From an uncultured Sedimentitalea sp. (GTDB taxonomy: Bacteria > Pseudomonadota > Alphaproteobacteria > Rhodobacterales > Rhodobacteraceae): 64,000 bases of DNA. The notes under the pieces were generated by a model, which ran no database searches, was not told the origin of the DNA, and saw nothing but the letters and a program-made list of their open reading frames with translations. The DNA is taken from positions 372,001-436,000 of the forward strand of contig CANNGH010000004.1 of NCBI GenBank assembly GCA_947504115.1, written 5' to 3'. The translations under genes were made by a program, and so were the position numbers. Shown here one piece after another: positions 33,433 through 44,100 of this stretch (positions are counted from its first letter, which is position 1; every line of letters begins with the position of its first letter).

Positions 33433-33655
33433 TCTCCTGATCTGGCTGGTCGCGGCTTTCGGCGCGGTCGGCGGCGTCGTTCTCGGCCGGGTCTGGGGGC
33501 GTGCGGAAGGGGAACGCGTGGGCAAACGGGAGGCGGAACGCGATGCCATCGAAGACAACAACAAGCGCGTCGAGCGCGGGCGCGACGCGGTTCGCGACGG
33601 CCGCGGGGCTGGCGATCCTGCTGAGCGGCTGCGCCGCAACGATGGGCGCTGGTGA
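33425..33655 (+). CDS. Rz-like i-spanin
   Basis: A 76-aa protein with an N-terminal membrane anchor (LLIWLVAAFGAVGGVVLGRV) and a long charged helical part (EGERVGKREAERDAIEDNNK) reaching into the periplasm. This is the i-spanin layout. The partner lipoprotein gene starts inside it in another frame (33543), the classic Rz/Rz1 nesting. Together they fuse inner and outer membranes in the last step of lysis. Confidence 0.75.
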   Translation: MADLLIWLVAAFGAVGGVVLGRVWGRAEGERVGKREAERDAIEDNNKRVERGRDAVRDGRGAGDPAERLRRNDGRW

Positions 33656-33785
33656 TGCGGGCTGCGCGTCCTACGCCGAGGCGCGACTGGCCCGCCCGGC
33701 GGTCGAGACCGTCTCGGAGGTGCCACCGGACTGGGCGAATTGGATCGCCGATCTCGACGACCGCATGACAGGAACCTGCCGATGA
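33543..33785 (+). CDS. Rz1-like outer-membrane lipoprotein (o-spanin)
   Basis: An 80-aa lipoprotein with signal segment FATAAGLAILLSGCAA and lipobox LSGC (Cys 27). The mature part is short (about 54 aa) and has prolines. It starts inside the Rz-like gene in a different frame and extends past it. ATG 33543 gives a normal lipoprotein signal; the longer frame from 33501 would place the lipobox too far in. Confidence 0.75.
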   Translation: MPSKTTTSASSAGATRFATAAGLAILLSGCAATMGAGDAGCASYAEARLARPAVETVSEVPPDWANWIADLDDRMTGTCR

Positions 33786-34666
33786 AGACCCTCGATCCCG
33801 CCCTGCAGGCCCATCTCGACGAGGGCACGACGACGCTGGCCTGGTGCTGGCGGATCGCCCGCGCCGACGGCGTCACCTTCGGCTTCACCGATCACGACCG
33901 GACGCTCAGCTTCGACGGCACCGACTTCGAGCCGGAGAGCGGACTCACGGCCTCCGAGGTGCGCTCGGGCTCGGACCTGTCCGTCGATGCTCAGGACGCC
34001 GAGGGCGTGCTGACATCGGACCGGATCACCCAGACCGACATCCTTGACGGCCGCTGGGACAATGCCGCAGTGGAGGTCTGGCGGGTGAACTGGGCCGACA
34101 CCGCGCAGCGCGTTCTGATGCGGCGCGGGGCCATCGGCCAGATCCGGCGCGGGCGGCTGGCCTTCGTCGCGGAGGTCCGCTCTCTCGCGCATGTGCTGGG
34201 CCAGACGGTTGGGCGGACGTTCCAGGCGACCTGCGATGCCGCGCTCGGCGACGCGCGCTGCGGCGTCGATCTGGAGGACCCCGCATTCAAGGGCACCGGT
34301 GCCGTCATCGATCTTCTGCGCGACCGTGGCTTCACCGCCTCGGGGCTCGGGGGCTTCGCCTCCGGCTGGTTCACCTTCGGCACGCTGGACTGGACGAGCG
34401 GCGCGAATGCGGGGCGGCGCACCGAGGTGCTGGGCCATGACGTTGCGGATGGCGTCGCGATCCTGACCCTGCTCGAGGTGCCGGTGCCCGCGATCGCCGA
34501 GGGCGACGCCTTCACCATCCGCGCGGGCTGCGACAAGCGCATGGAGACCTGCGGGGCGAAGTTCGCCAACACCGCCAACTTCCGAGGCTTCCCGCATATC
34601 CCCGGCCAGGACGCGGTGCTGCGCTATGCCACGAAGGATGGCGGGCACGAGGGAGGAGTGCTGTGA
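33782..34666 (+). CDS. DUF2163 tail protein (GTA Orfg13-like)
   Basis: A 294-aa protein matching DUF2163 plus its C-terminal domain: TLAWCWRIARADGVTFGFTD at the N-terminus; CDAALGDARCGVDL and CDKRMETCGAKFANTANFRG with paired cysteines; FPHIPGQDAVLRYA at the end. In GTAs the homologue binds iron-sulfur and forms part of the tail hub. The start overlaps the Rz1-like stop. Confidence 0.9.
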   Translation: MKTLDPALQAHLDEGTTTLAWCWRIARADGVTFGFTDHDRTLSFDGTDFEPESGLTASEVRSGSDLSVDAQDAEGVLTSDRITQTDILDGRWDNAAVEVWRVNWADTAQRVLMRRGAIGQIRRGRLAFVAEVRSLAHVLGQTVGRTFQATCDAALGDARCGVDLEDPAFKGTGAVIDLLRDRGFTASGLGGFASGWFTFGTLDWTSGANAGRRTEVLGHDVADGVAILTLLEVPVPAIAEGDAFTIRAGCDKRMETCGAKFANTANFRGFPHIPGQDAVLRYATKDGGHEGGVL

Positions 34667-35109
34667 CGCAACCCCTCGCATTGGCCGACCCGGCGCGCGT
34701 CATCGCCATTGCGCGCTCCTGGCTCGGCACGCCGTATCACGACCAGGCGAGCCTGCGCGGCGTCGGCTGCGATTGCCTCGGGCTGGCCCGGGGCGTCTGG
34801 CGCGAGGCCGTCGGCCCCGAGCCGTTCCCGATCCCGCCCTACGGCCGGGACTGGGGCGAGACAGGCCCGCGCGAGGTTCTGGCCGAGGGCGCGCGGCGCA
34901 TGATGACCGAGGTGGAACCGGCGGCGGCCGGACCCGGCGCGCTGGTCCTCTTCCGCATGAAGCCCCGAGCCATCGCCAAGCATGTCGGGATCCTGACCGG
35001 TCCCGGCTCCTACCTCCACGCCTACGAGCGGCTCGGCGTGATCGAGGAGCCGCTGACCCACCCCTGGCGGCGGCGGATCGCCTTCGCCTTCCTCTTCCCG
35101 CAACGCTGA
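34663..35109 (+). CDS. NlpC/P60 peptidoglycan peptidase (GTA Orfg14-like)
   Basis: A 148-aa cell-wall peptidase at the tail tip. The catalytic cysteine is C38 in GCDCLGLARGVWRE and the histidine H107 in IAKHVGIL. It probably opens the murein during DNA entry, in contrast to the GH24 enzyme used in lysis. GTG start overlaps the DUF2163 stop (GTGA). Confidence 0.9.
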   Translation: MTQPLALADPARVIAIARSWLGTPYHDQASLRGVGCDCLGLARGVWREAVGPEPFPIPPYGRDWGETGPREVLAEGARRMMTEVEPAAAGPGALVLFRMKPRAIAKHVGILTGPGSYLHAYERLGVIEEPLTHPWRRRIAFAFLFPQR

Positions 35110-35119
35110 GATCCCCGAC

Positions 35120-38100
35120 ATGGCCACTCTCGTTCTCGGTGCCGCTGGCGCCGCCATTGGCGGTTCGATCGGCGGCGCGATCCTCGGCGTCAGCGCGGCG
35201 ACCATCGGCGGGTTCATCGGCTCCAGCATCGGCTCGGTGGTCGACAGTTGGATCATCTCATCGCTGGCGCCCACGCAGCGCATCGAGGGCGCGCGGCTCG
35301 ACACGCTGCGCATCACCTCGGCCACAGAGGGCGCGGTGATCCCGCGGCTATACGGGCGCATGCGGATGGGCGGCAACATCATCTGGGCGACGGATTTCCG
35401 CGAGGAGACGAAGACCACCACGCAGGGCGGCGGCAAGGGCGGCGGAGGCGGCAAGGTCAAGACGACCGAGTATCTGTACTACGCGAGCTTCGCCGTGGCG
35501 CTCTGCGAGGGACCGATCACCGGCATCGGCCGCATCTGGGCCGACGGCAAGCCGATGGACCTCTCCGGCGTCACCTGGCGCTGGTATCCCGGCGACGAGA
35601 CGCAAACGGCGGACCCGTTCATCGCCGCGAAGATGGGCGCGGCCAGCACGCCCGCCTATCGCGGCACCGCCTATGTGGTCTTCGAGGAACTGGCGCTCTC
35701 GACCTACGGCAACCGCCTGCCGCAGCTCTCCTTCGAGGTCTTCCGCCCGCTCGCGGATCCCGACACCGCCGAGGGGCTGACCCGCGCCGTCACCATGATC
35801 CCGGCCTCCGGCGAGTTCACCTATGCCACGCAGGCCATCCGCAAGACCGATGGCGGCGCGACGGTGCCCGAGAACCTGAACGCGCTGGCCGACTCCACCG
35901 ACATGGTCGAGGCGCTGGACCGGCTGCAGGCGATGGCCCCGGCGGTCGAAAGCGTCAGCCTCGTGGTGGCCTGGTTCGGCGACGATCTGCGCGCGGGATC
36001 GTGCAAGGTGCGGCCAGGTGTCGAGGTCTCGGCCAAATCGACCACGCCCGCCAGCTGGTCGGTGAACGGCGTCAGCCGCGCCAATGCCTTCTTGGTCAGC
36101 CGGGATGCTGAGGATCGCCCCGTCTATGGCGGCACGCCATCCGACTTTGCCGTGGTGCAGTCGATCCAGGAGATGAAGGCGCGCGGTCTACGGGTCACCT
36201 TCTACCCCTTCATCCTGATGGATGTGCCGCCCGGCAACACGCTGCCGAACCCCTATTCCGACAACACCGCCGAGACGGGCCAGCCCGCTTTCCCCTGGCG
36301 GGGGCGGATCACCTGTTCGCCTGCCGCTGGTTACGCCGGGACCGTGGACAAGACCGCCATGGCCGCAAGCCAGGTCGCCGCGCTGTTCGGCGCAGCCACG
36401 CCCGCCAACTTCAGCGTTTCGGGGCAGTCGGTTTCGTGGACCGGACCTGCGGGCGACTGGGGTCTGCGGCGCATGGTGCTGCACTACGCCCATCTCTGCG
36501 CAGCGGCCGGTGGGGTCGATGCCTTCCTGATCGGGACCGAGATGCGCGGGCTGACCACGATCCGGTCGGGCGCGTCCGGCTATCCGGCCGTGCAGGCCTA
36601 TCGGGATCTGCTCGCAGACGTGCGCTCGATCCTCGGGTCCGGCACGAAGATCGGCTATGCCGCCGACTGGTCGGAGTATTTCGGGCACCAGCCAGGCGAT
36701 GGCAGCGGCGACGTGTTCTTTCACCTAGACCCGCTCTGGGCCGATCCCGAGATCGATTTCGTCGGCATCGACAACTACATGCCGCTGTCGGACTGGCGGG
36801 ACGGATTCGAGCATGCCGACGCGGCCGAGGGCTGGCCCGCGATCTACGACCGGGCCTACCTGCAGGGGAACATCGCGGGCGGCGAAGGCTTCGACTGGTT
36901 CTATGCCAGCGCCGCCGACCGCACCGCGCAGGTCCGGACCGCGATCAGCGATGGCACCGCCAGCAAGCCGTGGGTCTTCCGCTACAAGGATCTGCGCAGC
37001 TGGTGGTCGAATGCGCATTACGACCGCCCTGGCGGCATTGAGAGCGGCACACCGACGGCATGGACGCCAGAGTCAAAGCCCGTCTGGTTCACCGAGCTCG
37101 GCTGTCCGGCCATCGACCGTGGCACCAACCAGCCGAACGTCTTCTTCGATCCGAAGTCGTCAGAGAGCTTCACGCCGCATTTCTCGCGGGGCTGGCGGGA
37201 CGATGCGATCCAGCGGGCCTATCTGGAGGCGACGTATCTCTGGTGGGGCGCCCCGGCGAACAACCCGCTGTCCTCGGTCTATGGCGGCCGGATGGTGCAT
37301 GTGCCGGAATGCGCCGCCTGGACCTGGGACGCGCGGCCCTATCCGTTCTTCCCGGCACTGACCGACGTCTGGACGGACGGGGCGAACTGGCGGCTGGGTC
37401 ACTGGCTGACGGGCCGTCTCGGCGCGGTGTCGCTCGCGGCGCTCGTGCGGCACCTCTGCCTGCGCGCGGGGCTCCCCGAGGACCGCATCCACGTCACCGG
37501 TCTCTGGGGCGCGGTCGAGGGCTACGCCATTACCGCGCTGGAAAGCCCGCGCGCCTCGATCACCACGCTGTCGCGGCATTTCGGCTTCGATGCGGTGGAG
37601 ACGGAAGGCGTGATCCGCTTCATCATGCGTGGCCGGGCCTCCGTCGCTACCCTCGCGCCCGACGATCTGGTCGCGGTCCGCGAGGGCGACGTGCTGGAGC
37701 TGACGCGCGGCCAGGAGACGGAACTGCCGCAGGCGCTGAAATGGCAGGTCGCCCGGGCGGACGAGGACTACGACGCGGCCCTCGTCGAGGCCCGGCGCAT
37801 CACCGTCGACACGACGCGGATCGCCTCCGAGTCCTTCCCGATGGCGGTGCCGCCCGAGGAAGCCGAGCGACGCTGCCGCCGCGCGTTGATGGAGGCGTGG
37901 GTGGGGCGCGAGACGGCGGCATTCCGTCTGCCGCCGTCGCGTCTCGCGCTCGATCCAGCCGACCCAATCCGGCTCGCGCATGACGGGAGGCTGATCGATC
38001 TGCGGCTCGTCTCCATCGCCGACGCCGAGGCACGCGGCATCGAGGCGGTGCGCCAGGACCGGGCGACCTACGACCTGCCGCCCGGAGACCCTCGCGCGGC

Positions 38101-39085
38101 GTCGTTGACGCGCGCCGTGGTGTTCGGCGCGCCGGATGCGGTGCTGATGGACTTGCCGCAGCTGACCGAAGACCAGCCCGCGCACCGGCCGCTGGTCGCC
38201 GCCCACGCAGTTCCCTGGCCGGGCGAGATGGCGGTCTTCCGTAGCCCGTCGACGGACGGCTTCGAACTGCTGACCACCTTCGGCAGCCGCGCCCGGCTCG
38301 GCACGCTGGTCTCGGACTTCTACGCGGGGCCCATTTCGCGCTTCGACCTCGGCAATGCGCTGGTGGTCGATCTGCTGACCGGCACGTTGGAAAGCGTCAC
38401 CGACCTGACCCTGTTCGGCGGGGCAAACGCGCTGGCCATCGAGAGCGCGCCCGGCGTCTGGGAAATCGTGCAGGCGGGCGCGGCGGAGCTGCTCGCGCCG
38501 GGTCGATATCGTCTGACCCGGCTCCTGCGCGGCCAGCGCGGAACGGAAGGCGCCATGGGCAACCCGGTGCCTGCTGGCGCGCGGGTCGTGGTTCTGGACA
38601 CCGCGCTTGCGTCACTGCCCATCGCCGAGGCCGATCTCGGTATCCCGTGGAACTGGCGCATTGGCCCCGCGAGCCGCCCGGTCAGCGACGAGACCTATGT
38701 GGCGCAGGCCTTCCCGCCTGAGGGCGTGGGGCTGCGGCCGTTCTCGGTTGCCCATGTCGAGCAGCCGTGGCGCAGGCCGCGCACGCCCGGCGATCTGACG
38801 ATCCGCTGGACACGCCGGTCGCGCGCACTTTCCGCCGACAGCTGGGGCGGGCTGGAGGTGCCGCTCGGCGAGGAACTGGAAGCCTACGAGGTCGAGATCC
38901 TCGACAGCGCGACGGTCAAGCGGGCGCTGAGCACGACCACGACCAGCGTGGTCTACACCGCCTCCCAGCAGACCGCCGATTGGGGCGCGCCGCTCGGCCC
39001 CGGTGACACGCTCGACATCCGGATCTTCCAGCTCTCCGGCCTTGTGGGGCGGGGCGCGCCGAAAACCGTCACGCTCACATTCTGA
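35120..39085 (+). CDS. Giant tail-tip/host-specificity protein with GTA TIM-barrel domain
   Basis: A 1321-aa protein related to GTA Orfg15 and phage host-specificity proteins. The N-terminus is a glycine-rich hydrophobic segment (GAAGAAIGGSIGGAILG). The central part holds a TIM-barrel-like glycosidase-type domain (FLIGTEMRGLTTIRSGASGY; FVGIDNYMPLSDW; PVWFTELGCPAIDRGTNQPN). The C-terminal third is beta-rich and resembles the phage tail hub domains (LTRLLRGQRGTEGAMG). It would bind the host surface and seal the tail tube. Confidence 0.9.
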   Translation: MATLVLGAAGAAIGGSIGGAILGVSAATIGGFIGSSIGSVVDSWIISSLAPTQRIEGARLDTLRITSATEGAVIPRLYGRMRMGGNIIWATDFREETKTTTQGGGKGGGGGKVKTTEYLYYASFAVALCEGPITGIGRIWADGKPMDLSGVTWRWYPGDETQTADPFIAAKMGAASTPAYRGTAYVVFEELALSTYGNRLPQLSFEVFRPLADPDTAEGLTRAVTMIPASGEFTYATQAIRKTDGGATVPENLNALADSTDMVEALDRLQAMAPAVESVSLVVAWFGDDLRAGSCKVRPGVEVSAKSTTPASWSVNGVSRANAFLVSRDAEDRPVYGGTPSDFAVVQSIQEMKARGLRVTFYPFILMDVPPGNTLPNPYSDNTAETGQPAFPWRGRITCSPAAGYAGTVDKTAMAASQVAALFGAATPANFSVSGQSVSWTGPAGDWGLRRMVLHYAHLCAAAGGVDAFLIGTEMRGLTTIRSGASGYPAVQAYRDLLADVRSILGSGTKIGYAADWSEYFGHQPGDGSGDVFFHLDPLWADPEIDFVGIDNYMPLSDWRDGFEHADAAEGWPAIYDRAYLQGNIAGGEGFDWFYASAADRTAQVRTAISDGTASKPWVFRYKDLRSWWSNAHYDRPGGIESGTPTAWTPESKPVWFTELGCPAIDRGTNQPNVFFDPKSSESFTPHFSRGWRDDAIQRAYLEATYLWWGAPANNPLSSVYGGRMVHVPECAAWTWDARPYPFFPALTDVWTDGANWRLGHWLTGRLGAVSLAALVRHLCLRAGLPEDRIHVTGLWGAVEGYAITALESPRASITTLSRHFGFDAVETEGVIRFIMRGRASVATLAPDDLVAVREGDVLELTRGQETELPQALKWQVARADEDYDAALVEARRITVDTTRIASESFPMAVPPEEAERRCRRALMEAWVGRETAAFRLPPSRLALDPADPIRLAHDGRLIDLRLVSIADAEARGIEAVRQDRATYDLPPGDPRAASLTRAVVFGAPDAVLMDLPQLTEDQPAHRPLVAAHAVPWPGEMAVFRSPSTDGFELLTTFGSRARLGTLVSDFYAGPISRFDLGNALVVDLLTGTLESVTDLTLFGGANALAIESAPGVWEIVQAGAAELLAPGRYRLTRLLRGQRGTEGAMGNPVPAGARVVVLDTALASLPIAEADLGIPWNWRIGPASRPVSDETYVAQAFPPEGVGLRPFSVAHVEQPWRRPRTPGDLTIRWTRRSRALSADSWGGLEVPLGEELEAYEVEILDSATVKRALSTTTTSVVYTASQQTADWGAPLGPGDTLDIRIFQLSGLVGRGAPKTVTLTF

Positions 39086-39092
39086 GGGCCCT

Positions 39093-40169
39093 ATGTCCGA
39101 CGCCACGACCCATCTCCTGTTGCCCTACATCCTCGCGGCGCAGGCCCAGAAGCATGTCACCCACAATGAGGCGCTGCGGCTGCTCGACGGGCTCGTCCAG
39201 CTCTCCGTCCTCGACCGGGATCTGACAGCGCCACCTGGTTCGCCTGCCGATGGCGACCGCTACATCGTCGGCTCGGGCGCGACGGGCGACTGGGCGGGCT
39301 GGGACCTGCATGTCGCGCTCTGGACCGATGGCGCATGGCTGCGCCTGCCACCCCGGACCGGCTGGCGGGCGTGGGTCGAGGACGAGGGACTGCTGCTCGT
39401 CTATGACGGGTCAGGCTGGGTCGGGACCACGCCAGCCGCGCTGCAGAACCTTGCGCTGCTGGGGCTGGGCACGACGGCGGATGCGTCGAACCCGTTCTCG
39501 GCCAAGCTCAATGCCGCGCTCTGGACCGCGAAGACCGTGGCCGAGGGCGGCACCGGCGATCTGTTCTATACCATGAACAAGGAGGCGGCCGGCGACGATC
39601 TCGGCCTGACGCTGCAGACCGGCTTCGTGACCAAGGCGCTGGTGGGGCTCTTCGGCTCCGACCGCTTCCGGCTCGCCGTCTCCGCCGACGGCAGCACCTT
39701 CTTCGACGGGCTCAGCGTCGACAACGCCACCGGCATAGTCGATCAGCCCCGGCTGCCGCGGTTCAAGGCTTGGACCAACTACGACAACTACGTGGGCGTG
39801 GGGACCTGGACGAAGATCGGCCTCAACAACACCGACTACAACGATCAGGGCGCATTCGACGCCGCGAACAACCACTTCGTGGCGCCTGTCGACGGCACCT
39901 ACCTGTTCGGCGCGACGCTGCTCTACAAGATCAACGCCAGCGCCACGGCCCGCATGCGCGGACGGCTCGTGCTGAACGGCACGACCGAAATCCGCGGCTC
40001 CCTCGGCGAAATCTCCGCCACCCATGTCTCGCTCGCCACCGCGATCTGGCTGCAGACCCTGGTGCCGCTCACCGCGGGCGATACCGTCGAGCTGCAGGGG
40101 TATTTCCGGGTCGCGGACGGCTACTTCGCCGCTGACCACACGTCCTTCTGGGGCTGCAAGGTCGGTTAA
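39093..40169 (+). CDS. DUF2793 tail fibre-like protein with C1q-like end
   Basis: A 358-aa protein. Residues about 1-110 match DUF2793 (PYILAAQAQKHVTHNEALRL; AWVEDEGLLLVYDGSGWV). The C-terminal 130 residues (NHFVAPVDGTYLFGATLLYK; YFRVADGYFAADHTSFWG) look like a C1q/TNF-type trimeric beta fold used by receptor-binding fibres. It is the last structural gene, so it likely decides adsorption. It converges with the minus-strand operon only 45 bp on. Confidence 0.85.
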   Translation: MSDATTHLLLPYILAAQAQKHVTHNEALRLLDGLVQLSVLDRDLTAPPGSPADGDRYIVGSGATGDWAGWDLHVALWTDGAWLRLPPRTGWRAWVEDEGLLLVYDGSGWVGTTPAALQNLALLGLGTTADASNPFSAKLNAALWTAKTVAEGGTGDLFYTMNKEAAGDDLGLTLQTGFVTKALVGLFGSDRFRLAVSADGSTFFDGLSVDNATGIVDQPRLPRFKAWTNYDNYVGVGTWTKIGLNNTDYNDQGAFDAANNHFVAPVDGTYLFGATLLYKINASATARMRGRLVLNGTTEIRGSLGEISATHVSLATAIWLQTLVPLTAGDTVELQGYFRVADGYFAADHTSFWGCKVG

Positions 40170-40214
40170 ATTCACGCCACGCTGACGGTACCGTTCCCCC
40201 CGTAGTCGCAACCT

Positions 40215-41159
40215 TCAGAATTGGCCTGACGCATCGCCCGCCGCATCCTGGTTTGCCTCCCAATCCGCGTAATTGCGTCCGTCTGGGAGCTTCCAAAGGA
40301 TCCGGCCATTGGCGCTCGCACCAATGACGGCCGCAGCCGCGGCAGAGGCAGACGTGAAGCTGTAGGCGCTTGTGAAGACAAAAAAATCGCCTTCCTCGCG
40401 GAGGACGCCCTTCTCGACAAGGGTGTTCCGGAGCGTGACCGTCCCTCTCGGTATCGTTCGCGTCGTCCGGACCCTTGCCCTCGAACCTGCTGTGACGACG
40501 AAATCCCCGGAGGGCCCGATCTCCATCTCTGCCGCGAAGCCGTCGCCTCGGAAGAAGAACCGAGGGCTTTCATGGAGTTCAGGCTTTGGCAGTTCTCGCC
40601 CTGCGATCTGCTCCGGCGCACGACCGCGGACTTCTCGGAAGAGATCCCAGCCGAGGGCTCCAACCAGCGTTTTCGTCTGATCCACGAACTCGTCCATGGC
40701 TGCGCGGTCGGGGAGCGGTAGCTTGCCCGCGTCGTCGGACGGCGTGCGCGTGTTGGGCAGGCTCCAGCGAGGATTGCTAACAACGCCCCGGATCAGGCAG
40801 GCTTCGACATAACGCGCGTGGCTCTTGGTCAGGTTCTCGTCCTTGCTGATCAGCACGACCGTGTCGGTCCAGAAGCCTTTGGCATCGCGACCCGCCTCAT
40901 TCGAGTTGTGATACGATAGTCGAGCGCCGACACCTTCGGACTCGCCGATATATGAAAGCTGCCGGTCCTGCGCGTCTTCATCGGCCCCGATCAGGATGTA
41001 GACTCCTGGCCGTTCGATCTCGGGGAAAGCCTCACGAACCCGACGAAGCTGGTTGCGCCGGAAGGCAATCGCCTGGATCGTCGACATCGAGATCTGGGCT
41101 ACCCTAATGCCGTTCGGATCGCCGTCGAGAAGGAAGATGTTGATCGAGCGCGGCTTCAT
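40215..41159 (-). CDS. GIY-YIG nuclease-domain protein with DUF4357
   Basis: A 314-aa protein, last of the six-gene operon. A GIY-YIG-like core is seen: GVYILIGADE (GIY), LSYIGESEGVGARLSYH (YIG plus the following arginine). The C-terminal half holds DUF4357 (FVFTSAYSFTSASAAAAAVI; GRILWKLPDG). Its ATG overlaps the Res stop. DUF4357 proteins commonly sit beside restriction genes; this one may be a nuclease effector or an accessory to DNA recognition. Confidence 0.8.
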   Translation of the reverse strand: MKPRSINIFLLDGDPNGIRVAQISMSTIQAIAFRRNQLRRVREAFPEIERPGVYILIGADEDAQDRQLSYIGESEGVGARLSYHNSNEAGRDAKGFWTDTVVLISKDENLTKSHARYVEACLIRGVVSNPRWSLPNTRTPSDDAGKLPLPDRAAMDEFVDQTKTLVGALGWDLFREVRGRAPEQIAGRELPKPELHESPRFFFRGDGFAAEMEIGPSGDFVVTAGSRARVRTTRTIPRGTVTLRNTLVEKGVLREEGDFFVFTSAYSFTSASAAAAAVIGASANGRILWKLPDGRNYADWEANQDAAGDASGQF

Positions 41160-44100
41160 CACGCCGCGCGCCCGACCAAGTCCATAAGTTTGCCGTAGTC
41201 GGTCACAACATCGTATTTCACATGGTCCGCAGTTATTCGCTTGCTTATCTCATCGAAGAACTTGCGAGCGCATTCGATCTTCGTCTTCTCAACCTCGCGT
41301 AGCTTCATTGTAGACATCGTGCCTTTGGTCTCGGCGACGAAGTAGATGTGCCGCACGCTACCAGCCTTGAAGGATATCGCCCAATCGGGGTTGTAGTCCC
41401 CGACCGGAGTCGGGATCAGGAATCCACGTGGGAGTTTGGCATAGACAACGACCTCGCTGCTTGTATCCAGATCTTTCACGAAATCTCTTTCGACATCAGA
41501 ATCGGTGATCGCATAGTCGTAGACGTGGTTCTTGAGCTTCGCCGTGGCTCGGGAGAAATCCTGGCCGGTCTGGTTTGCAGTGAAAATGTCGACGTCGTAC
41601 CGCTCATCAACTTCGTCGTAGGCCAGACGCTCGATCACCATGGCCGCCTTCTGCTCGGCGATGATACGCGAGGCCTCGGAGATAAAGTGCTCGGGGTTCT
41701 TCGTGAACTGTTCGAAAACTGCAGGCGCGATCTGGCCTAGGATTGTCGCCGTCGTGTCTCGCGTCAGCTTTGAGTTCTCGGCCACCTTCCCCACGAGGTC
41801 GTACTTCACGAGGGAATGGATTGAGTCCCCGCGCTCAGTCGTCGTGTTGGTGACCGAGAAGCCGTCGCCGCTGCGAAGCTGGCCGTCGGTCAACCCGTCG
41901 TTCTGTACGCCGACCTGAACGGTGTACTGTAAGGGGGTGACCCGCAGCTGGCTGTCCAGCGCGCTGACGCACTTCCGGATCAACTCCGCTGAGTCGAACT
42001 CAACCCGGTAAACCGCCTTGCGGTTGATACGCGCCCAAAGCTCCTGGAACTCCTTCTTCTCGAAATTTGCATTGAGAGGATTGGTCTTGGGCTTTCGGCC
42101 GTCATCGACCTTGGGCAGTTGTGCGTCGCTGAAGACACTGTCGATGAGCTGGAACACCTGCTCCGCGTGGGGCTTCAGTTCATCGGGTAGATCGGAAAGT
42201 TTCCCGGTCGCCTTGGCCTCGTGGTAGGCGTCTGCGATCTGGTCCGCATCGTCGGTGTAGTCGTTCTTCAGCAGATAGCGGTAAATCTGTTTGGCCATGG
42301 CGGTTGTCACCTCGACTGGGCCATGCTCGGTGGTGAGTGTCTTGCCCGCAAAATAGTCCTCAGTTGCCTGCCGCGGGCGCGACGTGAGGGTCTCCGCGAT
42401 TTCCTTCTGCAGACCGGCCACGAAGTCCTGGTAGCTCTCGCTCGCCACCACAGTCAGCACGTTGATGTCGTGCACCACCGCCGGGTGGTCCATCCTGTCC
42501 CCGAGCTGGTCGACGCTCAGCCGCAAGCCCCGCCCCACTTCCTGACGCCTCATCACGATGCTATCGCTGTGCTTGAGCATGCATAGGGTGAACACGTTGG
42601 GATTGTCCCACCCTTCACGCAAAGCCGAATGCGAAAAGATGAAACGCGTAGGCTCGTCAAAGGAAAGTAGCTGTTCCTTTTTCTTGAGAATTAGGTCGTA
42701 AGCATCGACGTCCTGTGAAACTGCGACTTTTTTCCCGGTCTCGGCGTCGCTTTCCTGTTTGATAGCCCCATCAATGTCCCGGCCGGTCTTCTTGTCGATC
42801 GAGAAATAGCCGTTGTGGGTCCTGGTCGGGTTGATGCCAGCGAGATAGGTCCGGTACGCCTCGTTGTCGATCGCAAGCTCCGACAGGTACTCGGCCTTCA
42901 GAACCTCGTACTCTTCCTCGAAAACCCGCGCGTACTCACCGTTTGTGTCGGCTTCGTTGTAGTCGCGGTACTTCACAACCTCGTCGATGAAGAACAGCGA
43001 CAGGACCTTGATGCCCTGTGCGAACAGCTGTTTTTCTTTATCCAGATGCGCCTTGATCGTCTCACGGATCTGGATCCGGCGGATGTCGCGCTCGGTCAAG
43101 TCGCGCGTAGCCTTTCCTGCCTCAAGCACCACGCCATTGGTGAATTCGACCGTGTCGTTGCGGGCATCGATCTGGCTGATCGTGAAGCCGCGATACTGGT
43201 CCAGCTCACCGGACTCCACAAACAGGTCGTCGCGGAACTCGAGCCGCCGAAGCTGGCGCTTGATCTCGCCCGACTTCAGCTTCACCTCCATCTCGATCCG
43301 CGCCACTGGGGCCTTCTTCGAGATGTCGATGCCTTCCAGGTAGAGGTAGGCGTTGGTGCCGGCCAGACCGCGGGTCTGGATGCCGCGCACCGCGATCTTC
43401 TTGACCAGCTTCTGATTGTAGGCGTCCAGCGCGTCCAGCCGGTGTACGCGGTTGTGCTGGGTCCGGTGGGTCGCAGAATAGCGCAGGATGAACAGCGGCT
43501 TGAACTTTGGCAGCGCCTCCATCGTCGCAGCGCCCTCCATCTTCTGCGGCTCGTCGAGGATCAGGATCGGCCGGTTCGAGGCGATCACGTCGATGGGCTT
43601 GCGCGACTGGAAGTCGTCCAGCTCCTCGTAGATGCGTCGGTTGTCCTTGCCGCTGGCATTGAACGCCTGGATGTTGATCACCATCACGTTGATCCCGGCG
43701 TCGGACGAAAAGCTCTCCAGCTCGTGCAGGCGCTTGGAGTTGTAGATGAAGAACCGCGCCTTCTTTCCATAGCTTTCCGTGAAGTGGTCGGCCGTGATCT
43801 GCAGCGACTTGTATACCCCTTCGCGAATGGCGATCGACGGCACCATGATGATGAACTTCGACCAGCCATAGCGCTTGTTCATCTCGAAGATGGTCTTGAT
43901 GTAGCAGTAGGTCTTGCCCGTGCCGGTCTCCATCTCGACGTCGAGGTGGACGCGGGTCGCGGCCAAGGCGTCGCGCTTGTACGTTGCTGCGACAGGCACA
44001 CGCGCGCCTTGGGCGTTGAAGGTGGTGAAGTCCGTCAGCGACTGCGAGACGGGCAGGTTCTGGCGCCGCTGGACCTTCTGGATGTTCTCCAGGATCTGCA

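Larger units (their letters stand above)
3798..40169 (+). mobile_element. Near-complete prophage with lambda-type head and GTA-like tail
   Basis: The block runs in order through an excisionase-like HTH, recombination, replication, DNA methylation, packaging, head, tail, a lysis cassette and a tail tip/fibre. Nearly all genes are on the plus strand with 1-8 nt stop/start overlaps. All structural genes expected for a siphovirus appear intact. No CI-like repressor is recognised. The likely integrase (51384-52538) lies beyond a six-gene minus-strand operon, so the true right limit may be the att site at 54389. The left att was not found in the window. Confidence 0.85.

Noticed and set aside
3798-40169. 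A gene transfer agent cluster
   Set aside because: The tail genes resemble GTA genes, but replication, recombination, methylation and integration genes and a lambda-type GpA terminase show a real prophage.
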